From positions 1 through 54,380 of the forward strand of contig JAFOFC010000017.1 of the NCBI GenBank assembly GCA_017387515.1: 54,380 nt of DNA, in the 5' to 3' direction. Shown piece after piece: positions 35,101 to 39,544 of the stretch (its first letter is position 1; each line of letters opens with the position of its first letter). The notes beneath the pieces were generated by a model, which saw nothing but the letters and a program-made list of their open reading frames with translations, searched no databases and was not told the DNA's origin. This DNA is from Paludibacteraceae bacterium. Its GTDB lineage: Bacteria > Bacteroidota > Bacteroidia > Bacteroidales > Paludibacteraceae. The translations under genes were made by a program, and so were the position numbers.

Positions 35101-36295
35101 TGGCTGTAATAGACAGCGTATAGGTAGTTCCATTAACAGGACTGGTAGCCAACGATATAGCATTGCCATTTTGCACATAGCCAGCAGGAATATCAAAAGT
35201 AACCCCAGCACCATAGCCATAATAATTGGCAATGGTAAAGCCAATTTCAGCGCCACAAGCAGCCGTGTTTGCTACCAAAACAGGTTCTGCTACCCTAGCT
35301 GGCACCAATACTTCTAACACATCAGAGGTAACGCGCGAGCCATCTTTGTAGGCTACTACCACGATGCTATATTCTGTAAAACGTGTAGGATAAAGTACTT
35401 CTACTACATCAGAGGCAAGCGGTGTTTCGGCTCCTCCATTAACGATGTACGTGTAGGTATAAACAGCTGGATTGTAGTTTTTAACTTTGCAAGACACCAC
35501 AGGGTTTACGCCGCATACTTGACTAGTATTTTCCAAAATAGGTTTAGCCATATATTCGGCCGATAAGGCATAAACAGCCCCATCTTTTTGCAAGGTAAGG
35601 GTTACATAATCACCTTGTTGAAGCCCTGGCAAATTAAGCGAAACATCTCCTTGCCCATTATTCGCAATAGAAACACCCGTACCTGCTGTTAGTTGAGTAC
35701 CTGATAACGAGTGTCCCAACTGCCCTGCATCCCATGCCCAAGTAGCGCCATCGGCACTTTTTAGCAATTTAAACGTAGAAACAGGGTCGTTTACAGGGAA
35801 TTGATACGTCCAAACATTGCCATTTTTGGTAAAAATATGATTAGCCGCCGATGATGCCCCACCCGAACAATTATTGGTTAGCTGATTGGGCCAACAAGCC
35901 ATGCCGTAGGTATACTCTGCCGTATCGATGCACTTAAAGTTTTCGGGTTTGTAGTTAGCATCGGTTCCACCTGCATAGATAGTAAAACTAAACGATGTGC
36001 CCGAACAGCTAGTTCCGCCCATGATAGACGCAACAGATTGAGTAGCAGAGACACCAGGAACTTGCGCCTGATCTTGCCCCACCCAAAACGAACAATCTCC
36101 TAATGGTGCTGGAGCATCGATATTGGCTATTAGTTGATTACTAACATTGGTTCCCGCAGACGTGAACTCAAAATGCCTAACATTACTTGGATCAGCTGTT
36201 TCAAATACAGCAACCGTATACGCAGCCTGTGTAGTAATGGCTGTTAAAAGCAGAGACGCCAAGAAGGCGATTTTTTGTATAGATGATTTTTTCAT
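23102..36295 (-). CDS. Giant SprB-like T9SS-secreted surface protein (4397 aa)
   Basis: The start is set at the ATG at 36295 (MKKSSIQKIAFLASLLLTAITTQA, a signal peptide); the upstream ATG at 36349 lies in the -33 element. About residues 25-1180: mixed Ig-like and PKD-like modules. About 1180-1800: roughly six modules with a YC..D..V pattern (for example YCAEDPDEPI, YCRGEKVDL, YCSPIDVVTI). About 1950-3435: 18 SprB-like repeats (TCxGxxNGxI...GGxxPYxYxW...VTDxNGC). About 3435-4130: further Ig/PKD-like modules, including three WxxxSGxG repeats. About 4135-4295: two PKD domains (VWDFGDGTQS, YWDFGDGHAS). About 4298-4397: the gliding-motility/CHU_C C-terminal domain (FPTAFTPN...YKLEIFNQWGNMVF...GWNGYY...AQGVYVFKAEG), a type B T9SS sorting signal. 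It is probably a surface adhesin or gliding-type fibre exported with the PorP/SprF protein. Confidence 0.93.
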   Translation of the reverse strand: MKKSSIQKIAFLASLLLTAITTQAAYTVAVFETADPSNVRHFEFTSAGTNVSNQLIANIDAPAPLGDCSFWVGQDQAQVPGVSATQSVASIMGGTSCSGTSFSFTIYAGGTDANYKPENFKCIDTAEYTYGMACWPNQLTNNCSGGASSAANHIFTKNGNVWTYQFPVNDPVSTFKLLKSADGATWAWDAGQLGHSLSGTQLTAGTGVSIANNGQGDVSLNLPGLQQGDYVTLTLQKDGAVYALSAEYMAKPILENTSQVCGVNPVVSCKVKNYNPAVYTYTYIVNGGAETPLASDVVEVLYPTRFTEYSIVVVAYKDGSRVTSDVLEVLVPARVAEPVLVANTAACGAEIGFTIANYYGYGAGVTFDIPAGYVQNGNAISLATSPVNGTTYTLSITANDGCTTAVSAPESQTYMAEPAQPTIQASSVCNKLTFEVVQPEATHRYQWLIDNAPVLPTDNVYTITSGTHGVLHTATIMVFAPNGCSAEGTQTGTFYATPQKPVLQVDEGCDKDVVFKLTNYDATAKYKWTISTSTGITQTVVPQNGTDQYTVASPIEGTVYTMQVTAWRDMPNGNQCSVTSDAVQQQCKLEPAAPVVLQPVYQVCQQEGTKLWADLVRVSSGCTLVWYDMDGNELLVSSDAFSFDMNVPSDLVQYQVAQKSAYGCVSDMVTVGVRVEEKPTAFAGPDMEICSAATGVRLAEGEVENPNMDYSWSPASYLVDNRVASPTLTHLNVNPDDEIEFTLTVSNKNLLSCRSTDNVKVKVLALPQITIQETTTGIIDVCDGTAAGVTLVPESGIIYNWIDPDGVLASKMSTSAITNPIVADATISVTATRRTANTECVSQPQTIQFKKVDLPVFSASGGRGDQLSVCDGKTIQLGEQGNNQTEYRWESIPAGRLDSNIPNPYITVTEDVTYKVTATLKQEPRCSTTSTVYVERAALPTQYTLSAESTNLYCEGSGGVTLMLNSSDDYIEYALYRGGVEYQTWQQGTNGIMRWTNVTSGIYTVKARVISANPEEQCAADMLGQVEVIEKVAPKVAISSVGDVTCPGDETVVKLSFTGEPRFYANVLIDGVLQIVQSDNREYVFPYTPRNYTDIKILQVTDNNCTYVYPEDEQPTLSFDIVNMDDFKIHSSDSHAKICPTQPVTLSINYVVNPDDDVEVIWSTDERNVSSIQVAPSVTTTYSVEVHTNNGRCVFQESITVQVAEISELSITGLEDKFFCSTETDVPIVGMPEGGKFTADYPGFVNGGFLYPNVVTQPGSTTIKLTYEVNNDGCKQKLEETVIVDYVPNDVNWWVTPVAQEPDNKTFYKYCMPDPDQPVKKLTLQGYPIHPNGYFTILSADNTGQGTIPYQVEIVENDKERSLWDIINLSSGEYNIIYTVPVNTQMGCAASSDSKKIIIDPKFQEVIDNDRIYLRNSKGQVTNVLCESDTEATLYADIQAPGKYSLSMPSMLVSQDENTSIATINPSVVQGHNGTHRAVLTMEDNQGCPHRYSLEFKITSPVNIHSFGLTKQDYCAEDPDEPIIITSERETDGTVSIIRIHDDGTRELKDAVIPKNNPPYFSPTSLGPGMYHIVYTYTDEYKVCEASDSVEVRVHAHPVIDLNLLRDYCRGEKVDLKATPEGGFYETSAREGSLIFTSFNTQTAGLGLHTIKYTVNNEYGCQSEKEMEVQVHGTDHLNIFGLRDEYCSPIDVVTINGFPTDNGDGFFTGPTFLTNSTTQEGYADIDLSGGDFDNSYTVTYHYVETYTEQLTQEEKTCESTLDKKFTILNEAVDFGGIDDNMTICGYETVRYIAANKTENVRFEITPASVSNALHDNGDGTAELYPNLLPEDAVYAITAYYDYIKEGETEVTCSSSRTKSFTVANIAQVSDITLFCDNGENAVRLKDTDTKVDYELTVNGVPMTRLQGTGGDLDFPAITISSAHVQVTGYEAGCKVLMSKELEVKRLEAKLDATDITCFGNSDGKIDAIVTGGSLPYHHTFKHVESGEEFTDGYLRNRPQGEYEYTVTDNIGCQRTASVTIAEPSQLDANVYFDNPKCDGGLTGSVRVEPISGTGRAPYTYAWYDMRNLDQVIATTAEKGDLSDGKYRCVITDNSGCSIYREATINAPAPLTLSLESKKNIEITGQNTGVIEVKATGGNQPYTFTWTGNSFPQDGGLTIPDVANGVSRQENLLAGNYYITVKDKRGCEDHIAVELTQPSPFVVSPRITHVTCNGQDNGAIRLTISGGEQPYQSMVWTLPDGTTREGQNLDAVKAGVYQFNLEDANGNTFQNNYEVEEPAALEVSALSTTKLAVPCYGDEAANIDIVVNGGVAPYAINWPTIPADKVFEDGLEVRNLGKGNYTVYVKDANGCTADLTQEVTQPDAPLTLVGAEVKQNTCAGDAKGSIKLEVTGGTGNYTYQWSGVGIVDANKPIEQTDLVSGVYTVTITDATGICSVTEEYTIEQLDPLVIDIKPTHITCKDANNGAIEAIVTGGKPAYEFEWTHAESGAHYQGSMHNGLPVGTYNLQIKDQLSCEAYSSVTLTEPTALQVTTNFTNVTCNGAADGSIAVMATGGTGAYSYSWENVQTGQEIATDVTLLTPLAPVMPGTTDGIYRVKVTDQNGCFVWSDVITITQPEPLSLTYVKQDVAIYGEETGAIEITPAGGSGNYLVEWLSGTSITDANKTATTLTNLKADTYLVKVADADAPDCYITLPITITQNQVIEVTVKVTPLTCHGIHNASLEITEVKGGDGNYTYKWTSDNGFESTDKNITGLAPGTYTLVVADGSGAPAFTQSYPILDVAKISITTLDIFSKLGVTCYGYNDAAIRIAVEGGQSPYQITWSNPNMVAQPADPLFAEGLKEGEYQVTVVDALGCEQQYSQHVSGPTAPLAVTASLTNNNCYGETNGKIELTVTGGTTEYTYAWSGGLGLVPDAKDQTTLHSGETYRVEVTDANGCKEAQVYTLDALTPVEFDVFKEDVNCYGQKTGKVWATAPTGGTGDFVYRWKNGDGSINVSQLELSPIVEGTYTFSVSDANGCSLEKAITVEQPAHPLTVIIEGDKVLCTGTASGSLYANVPYQEADRNYDYVWYKDDVEHARGTAQLANQGDGHYRVVVTDTKGCSEVAYATVNSSPPMNINIDVTHVQVQGEATGAIKVGVSGGTPEIVYTWTSDNIDINKKHDQNQEGLVADAYELMVNDKYGCKIDTLIYVKQPESMQVNSTVQNIECYGQAGSIELRVQGGKQPYSAEWVGPDGNPYPSNELNIYNLLPGRYEVTIYDNGRNNSVGPLVYNIAEKTPVEVALLQSSVTTIPCYGQTDKSSIAIAVTGGTEPYHTKWTGNGLDKENVYAVSGLPVGLYKVEVTDRNGCQPTSDLEVEIKENTPIQIDAIVENNTCQGATNGSIQVTATGEGTLTYQWTGVGVVQGMAEQTGLKAGDYSLSVTDGNNCEKDATFTITEPVKNTATLSGNGVICEGEKVTLHIGLTGKAPWTIEYTDGHDIFQAQADERFWQIEVEPTSTCTYKLIKVVDFDGCEAALSGEVPVEVHLIPELTILGKDADCCLGEPAYIDVVFANEGGWTLTYTVDGQIIQDGTFTNAHEQVAITPRVEGTQTYTITRVSNAYCSKEVNETFDITAYRYPSLSVNVDSHICEPDPLNVSLHATGAAPWNVVYYMNGLRYEQPMATEEELITFTAYNAENNFLFESITSGERCKTTLGKEMVSLVDKLPRDAQTIVGATKVCRGSSEVYSTPTIEFADEYVWELPEGYTIASGLGSNQITVDIALDAKDGEIKVYGKNDCGRTGGEVGLKVVVDSPIAENGVITMLASYACKNAEAVSLQIAENIAGAEYYEWTVPTGFDIVSGQGTRGIVVALNEYAQSGVFTVTPKNHCASAQPIEQELTIRALPLAEAGVDFIAENCATNAQLNANAIDLTANANSWQKWSLISGAGQFADNTSPTSRVNDLLFGENKFRWDVYDGYCANYDVVKVTNNNPGITQPEATDITICEDFITLRAQAPEFGQGRWTLVSGDGEVLTPDGNVTDVIDLSTRTTNVVMWEVYYGNCSNTIPVNITSHSLQELADAGEDGVTTNGVYHLSAQTYNNSSVTGTWTVVSGSGVFEDPHSPITNVTGLAPGYNTLRWTLKGYNCEAYDEIRVRSADEPIAGFNMPSDTGCEPFEVQFDNITIGKADYVWDFGDGTQSTLRSPSHLYDKAGVYKVTLTAIGKYRTDKVEKTVTVLPSPEASFTVSSAQLYVPNAEAHFFNETDKAVSYYWDFGDGHASTEKDPVHTYYEDGEYDITYIVVDENGCADTLKYENYIHVGKGSFIVFPTAFTPNVNQELDGIYSPEERRLDIFYPIWRNVDTYKLEIFNQWGNMVFSTDDVLQGWNGYYLNQPAAQGVYVFKAEGRFRDGTAFREGGSVLLIR
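25985..27435 (-). repeat. SprB hexad 3 (repeats 13-18)
   Basis: Coding repeat block of about 484 residues. Members match the same positions in the other two blocks: repeat 15 (HVQVQGEATGAIKV) has no Cys in the CxG motif, repeat 16 lacks the NGC near its end, and repeat 18 carries NNTCQGATNGSI...YQWTGVGVV. Confidence 0.8.
27436..28935 (-). repeat. SprB hexad 2 (repeats 7-12)
   Basis: Coding repeat block of 500 residues. Repeat 9 (DVAIYGEETGAIEI) lacks the Cys, repeat 10 (VVADGSGAPAFTQS) lacks the late Cys, and repeat 12 has NNNCYGETNGKI...YAWSGGLGLV. Confidence 0.8.
28936..30440 (-). repeat. SprB hexad 1 (repeats 1-6)
   Basis: Coding repeat block of about 502 residues. Repeat 3 (NIEITGQNTGVIEV) lacks the Cys, repeat 4 (LEDANGNTFQNN) lacks the late Cys, and repeat 6 has QNTCAGDAKGSI...YQWSGVGIV. 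Confidence 0.8.
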
Positions 36296-36318
36296 ATTTG
36301 CATAGTATGGCAAGAATA

Positions 36319-36349
36319 CAAAGTTATATTTTTTCGCACTATTTTTCAA
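36319..36349 (-). promoter_or_regulatory. Promoter of the giant gene and porP-like operon
   Basis: Minus strand: TTG (36349-36347), 20-bp spacer, TAACTTTG (36326-36319), about 24 bp before the ATG at 36295. Confidence 0.8.
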
Positions 36350-36366
36350 GTAAAAAACGAAAAATA

Positions 36367-36392
36367 CACCTTATTATTGTAGATAATAGGTG
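36367..36392 (-). terminator. Terminator after the glsB-like gene
   Basis: Minus strand: CACCTATTAT, loop, ATAATAAGGTG, followed by TATTTTTCGTTTTTT. It lies between the glsB-like stop and the next promoter. Confidence 0.7.
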
Positions 36393-36417
36393 CATTTGTT
36401 AATTTTTTAGAAAGGAT

Positions 36418-37365
36418 CTATACAGAAGGAGCTTCGTGCGTTGTCAAAAAGGTTGCCACATGACGCGTATATTTTTCTTCGTAGATTTGGTCGACCGGAA
36501 TCATAATGGCACACTCAATTAGGTTGCCAAAATCGTGATATACCGCAAAACCAAACGAACGCATACAAGGAGACAAACCCATATAGGCATTAACCAAAGG
36601 AGGAATATTTACGCCCAACGAGCGCACTTCTTTGTTTAATATTTTGTAGTTTTCTTTGTAGGTTTCTGCCGTAAAAATAGCATCAATCTGTGCAGGCGTA
36701 TAGGCAATTTCGAACGGGTCTATTGGCGAGATAAGATTTTCATTATCAGGAAAATACTTATTCATAAAACCAAAAATCAAATCCCTTGCCGTAGCGTTAT
36801 AATGCGGATAAACCGTTACCTTTCCGTACAGGTATTTTGCATCGGGTAAAAGCACCGTTAAAGCCCCCAATCCGTCCCACAAATTATCGAGCGAGAACAA
36901 ACTTTTAGCCCCCATTTTAGACGCCTGATAATCGGGATGCACAAAACTACGTCCCAACTCTAAGGTATAAGGTAAATATTCTTTGATAAATTTAGGCGAC
37001 GAAAGGTACATTTCTGATGTAATCAAATTGGGCTGACCATCCGCTAAAAAGTCTACATCTTTGCCTAAAATATAACGATAGCCACCTATAATTTCTTCGT
37101 TCTGAGGGTCCCATACAAACAATTGTTTATACGGGCGATCCATCCAGTCAAACTGGTCCATATCCATGGATTTACCACTACCACCCCCCGCTAAACGAAA
37201 AGCCAATTCGCGCAAACGAGCAATTTCGCGCATAATATTGGGCGACTCTTTGGCCGTTGTAACGTAAATTAAATTACCACCCTTGTTGGTTGGGCGCAAA
37301 AACTTATCGGAGGTTAATTCCGCTTTAATCAATTCACGTTCTACAGGAGCTATAATTTCTTCCAT
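36418..37365 (-). CDS. glsB: GlsB/OlsB-like N-acyltransferase
   Basis: 315 residues with the OlsB/hemolysin-type acyltransferase pattern: IARLRELAFRLAGGGSGKSMDMDQFDWMD, KQLFVWDPQNEEIIGGYRYILG, TLELGRSFVHPDYQ and LSPCMRSFGFAVYHDFGN. In Bacteroides, GlsB N-acylates glycine with a 3-hydroxy fatty acid and the neighbouring GlsA adds a second acyl chain to form glycine lipids. Here it lies 4 bp downstream of a PlsC-type acyltransferase in the same arrangement of partners. The name rests on family features and context. Ornithine as the amino acid is the alternative. Confidence 0.75.
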   Translation of the reverse strand: MEEIIAPVERELIKAELTSDKFLRPTNKGGNLIYVTTAKESPNIMREIARLRELAFRLAGGGSGKSMDMDQFDWMDRPYKQLFVWDPQNEEIIGGYRYILGKDVDFLADGQPNLITSEMYLSSPKFIKEYLPYTLELGRSFVHPDYQASKMGAKSLFSLDNLWDGLGALTVLLPDAKYLYGKVTVYPHYNATARDLIFGFMNKYFPDNENLISPIDPFEIAYTPAQIDAIFTAETYKENYKILNKEVRSLGVNIPPLVNAYMGLSPCMRSFGFAVYHDFGNLIECAIMIPVDQIYEEKYTRHVATFLTTHEAPSV

Positions 37366-37369
37366 GGAC

Positions 37370-38176
37370 TTATAATTCGTAGACTAATTTTCTTACTTCT
37401 TGCGCCCATTCGTTGGCCGATTTAGACGCATCAAATTGCTGCCAATCAATGGGTTTGCCAATAGTAACCGTAATGGTTTTATTGGTTTGTTTGCGGGTTT
37501 CGCGTACCAAAAACAACATCTCTAAATTCAGTTTTATTCCCCTTTTGGCACGCCAGTTGGCCAATCGGTAAAAAAACGATGAATTTTGGGCCTCGATATG
37601 AACTGGAACCACATTGCGCTTAAACTCTATGGCTTTAGACACAAATGTTTTTTTCCAAGCATCATCGTAAATACCATCGGGATGCTTACGCGACACTTTT
37701 CCCGATGGAAAAAACATCACTTGCTTGTTAGAAGCATACGCCGCATTTACCTTGGCTAGCAAGTCTTTACTTTGACCACCCACTTTATTAACGGGTATCA
37801 GCATATCTTTAATGGCAGTAAGCTGCATCAACAAATCGTTGGCAGGTATCAACAAGCCATTAGGACAAGCCTTACGAACCGCCGAGCAAGCAGAAAGCAC
37901 ATCCATGCCGCCCAACGGATGGTTACATACAAACAACAAGCGCTCATTAGCGTCGGGCAAATTCTCTAGTCCATTAACTTTTACGTTAATGTTTAAATTG
38001 CGAATCACCCCCTCCATAAAATCAAGCCCCTCTAGCGGACCAATTTCTTGCAAATGTTTATTGAGCCAATCCTCAATCAAAAACCAACGAGCTATTTTAA
38101 CCAACAACCAATTAGGCTTCTTTTTCATGCGTTTGGTTAATTCGCCCTTGATGTTTATCTGCGCTACTTGTGCCAT
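37370..38176 (-). CDS. glsA: PlsC-type O-acyltransferase (GlsA-like)
   Basis: 268 residues. The acyltransferase motif NHPLGGMD is of the HX4D type (about residues 84-91), with MFFPSGKVSRK as the substrate-binding block and VVPVHIEAQNSSFFY further on. The N-terminus includes WLLVKIARWFLIEDWL, probably membrane-associated. Beside the GlsB-like gene it most likely O-acylates N-acyl glycine at the cytoplasmic membrane; lysophosphatidate acylation is the general alternative. The two genes are separated by 4 bp. Confidence 0.75.
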   Translation of the reverse strand: MAQVAQINIKGELTKRMKKKPNWLLVKIARWFLIEDWLNKHLQEIGPLEGLDFMEGVIRNLNINVKVNGLENLPDANERLLFVCNHPLGGMDVLSACSAVRKACPNGLLIPANDLLMQLTAIKDMLIPVNKVGGQSKDLLAKVNAAYASNKQVMFFPSGKVSRKHPDGIYDDAWKKTFVSKAIEFKRNVVPVHIEAQNSSFFYRLANWRAKRGIKLNLEMLFLVRETRKQTNKTITVTIGKPIDWQQFDASKSANEWAQEVRKLVYEL

Positions 38177-38192
38177 TTAATCAAAATTTATG

Positions 38193-38222
38193 CAAATATA
38201 CAAATTTTAGCAAATATACAAA
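38193..38222 (-). promoter_or_regulatory. Tandem -7 boxes upstream of the glsA-like gene
   Basis: TATATTTG occurs twice on the minus strand (38200-38193 and 38218-38211), 18 bp apart, as part of a direct repeat TTTGTATATTTGC. TTTG at 38222-38219 could serve as -33 for the promoter nearer the gene (18-bp spacer). Confidence 0.55.
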
Positions 38223-38260
38223 CTATTGGGGTGTTTTTTAGTTGGTGAGGCGACCCTATT

Positions 38261-38380
38261 CGGTCCCTGAGCTTGTCGAGTTTCTTGAGCAGCGAGAGCA
38301 GAAGCAATGCGGTCACTGAGCTTGTCGAAGTGCCCAGCATTGATTATGCCGAGTCGCAAAAGAAATATCAAAGGGCCCGA
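38261..38380 (+). repeat. Nested repeat: A interrupted by B, with another A inside B
   Basis: Left half of A (CGGTCCCTGAGCTTGTCGA, 38261-38279) and right half (AAGGGCCCGA, 38371-38380) are separated by a 91-bp family B element (copy B4). The B core, CAATGC (38305-38310) / GCATTG (38337-38342), in turn holds a complete A variant (38311-38336) at its apex. The intact A at 13915-13943 shows the uninterrupted form. Confidence 0.85.
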
Positions 38381-38386
38381 ATAGAT

Positions 38387-38466
38387 GACGAATCGACTAA
38401 TCGACTAATCGGTGAATCGAGATAGTTAGGAGTTAGGAATTAGGAGTTAGGAATTAGGAATTTTTC
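38387..38466. repeat. Octamer tract then heptamer tract
   Basis: Octamers GACGAATC, GACTAATC twice, GGTGAATC (38387-38418), then after 6 bp heptamers GTTAGGA twice, ATTAGGA, GTTAGGA, ATTAGGA, ATTTTTC (38425-38466). Confidence 0.9.
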
Positions 38467-38531
38467 GAGTAGCGAGAGCAGAGGCAATGTTTACATTGAC
38501 TATGCAGAGTCACGAGAAAAATCATGAAATG
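38463..38531 (+). repeat. Hairpin repeat family B (copy B5)
   Basis: GTAGCGAGAGCAGA, core CAATGT-TT-ACATTG (38485-38498), ACTATGCAGAGTCACGAG. The last core pair is T-A where copies B2 and B4 have C-G. Confidence 0.85.
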
Positions 38532-38565
38532 CGCAGCATTGAATAATTAGGAATTAACAATTCTG

Positions 38566-38689
38566 CGATTCAACGATTCTTCGATTCAGCAACCTTCGAC
38601 TTGCGACTTTTGACTTTTGACCTTCGACTTGCGACTTTTGGCGTTGAGGCGGTGAGGCGATGCAATGAAAAGACATCGTGATTGAGCGG
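38566..38689. repeat. Octamer-heptamer-octamer tract and 45-bp repeat
   Basis: Three octamers (CGATTCAA, CGATTCTT, CGATTCAG), an 8-bp link, six heptamers (GACTTGC, GACTTTT twice, GACCTTC, GACTTGC, GACTTTT; 38598-38639), then three octamers GGCGTTGA, GGCGGTGA, GGCGATGC (38640-38663) without a gap. Bases 38645-38689 equal 161-205. Confidence 0.9.
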
Positions 38690-38711
38690 GAATACATTTT
38701 TGTGTACGACG

Positions 38712-38833
38712 AGCGTTAAGAAAATGCGTTAAGAAGCGAAGCGGACATCGCATTTTTAGCGAGGAAAAGCAAAAATGCCGCGAAGAGCGTAGGCTTTGAA
38801 TGCAGCGCCGAAACAAAATCGGTGATGCGATAA
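38712..38833 (+). repeat. Diverged hairpin repeat family C, copy 3
   Basis: AAAATGCG (38721-38728) pairs with CGCATTTT (38749-38756). The context gcgttaag...gaagcgaagcg matches copies 1 and 2, where the stem is AAAATGTG/CACATTTT. GCATTTTT (38750-38757) can alternatively pair with AAAAATGC (38771-38778). A trailing GCAGCGCCGAAACA is shared with 139-152. With the preceding repeats this fills most of the 829-bp gap between the glsA-like gene and mraZ. Confidence 0.65.
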
Positions 38834-38923
38834 TGAGTTGATACGATTTTACGATTTAACGATTCTACGTTGCGAAGCAACCAGCGACGCAAGGGCGCGA
38901 GGGCGCAGCCCGAGCATTGTTAA

Positions 38924-38967
38924 TAACTTTGTGGGGATTTGTGTCTAAAAAAGTTGCAAAGTGTCGC
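38924..38967 (+). promoter_or_regulatory. -7 box and candidate MraZ operator of the dcw cluster
   Basis: TAACTTTG (38924-38931) is a -7 match without a -33. It is followed by 10-bp-phased units TTTGTGGGGA (38928), TTTGTGTCTA (38938), AAAAAGTTGC (38948) and AAAGTGTCGC (38958). MraZ is known to bind tandem GTG-containing boxes spaced about one helical turn, AAAGTG type in mycoplasmas. Confidence 0.45.
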
Positions 38968-39005
38968 AAAAGACAGTAATTTTACCATCGATAAGAACAA
39001 GTACC

Positions 39006-39470
39006 ATGACACCTTCGTTAATAGGAAATAGCGACGCCAAAGTAGATGCCAAAGGAAGGGCATTTTTACCGGCTACTTTTCGACGCCTTTTAGGCGACGA
39101 GAAGGTATTCTACCTACGAAAAGGGCTGTTTGAAGATTGCCTTGTTCTGTATCCGGCAACCGCATGGGAAAGCACCATAAGCGAGCTTCGCGAACAACTA
39201 AACCCATGGGTAAGAGAAGAAGACATGATTTTTCGCCAATTTGTAGCCGAAGCCGACCGCATTGAACTAGAAGATAACGGCCGTATGCTTATCCCTAAGC
39301 GCTATTTAACCGCTATTGGCATTGGCGCTGAGATTCGGTTTATTGGACGAGATACCACAATTGAAATTTGGCCATTGGGCAAGGTAGAAGAAACCTTTGT
39401 AGACGCCAATTTATTCGCATCCAAAATGGAGCAACTTATGAAAAACGCCCGAAAAAACATCGAAAAATAA
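39006..39470 (+). CDS. mraZ: MraZ transcriptional regulator of the dcw cluster
   Basis: 154 residues from the ATG at 39006. A GTG at 38961 is in frame but falls inside the candidate operator. Two SpoVT/AbrB-like MraZ halves are visible: NSDAKVDAKGRAFLPATFRRLL (about 6-28) and AEADRIELEDNGRMLIPKRYL (about 80-100). MraZ forms ring oligomers, binds the mraZ promoter and represses division genes. It is first in the cluster and 74 bp upstream of rsmH. Confidence 0.95.
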   Translation: MTPSLIGNSDAKVDAKGRAFLPATFRRLLGDEKVFYLRKGLFEDCLVLYPATAWESTISELREQLNPWVREEDMIFRQFVAEADRIELEDNGRMLIPKRYLTAIGIGAEIRFIGRDTTIEIWPLGKVEETFVDANLFASKMEQLMKNARKNIEK

Positions 39471-39544
39471 TCGCGAATACTTAACAAAAAGATAACCTTG
39501 TTCATTTATTCGCAGTTATATAACCTAACGTAACAGACAAACAA

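Noticed and set aside
36296..36349. Eighteen-residue N-terminal extension of the giant protein
   Set aside because: The upstream ATG overlaps the -33 element of a consensus promoter, and the signal peptide starts properly at 36295.
38177..38960. Search for a tRNA, small RNA or gene in the largest gap
   Set aside because: Apart from promoter elements at its two ends, almost all of the gap is explained by octamer/heptamer tracts and repeat families A, B and C. No cloverleaf or plausible coding frame was seen.
38961..39005. GTG start for mraZ
   Set aside because: It adds 15 non-conserved residues and falls inside the phased GTG boxes. The ATG at 39006 gives the normal MraZ length.
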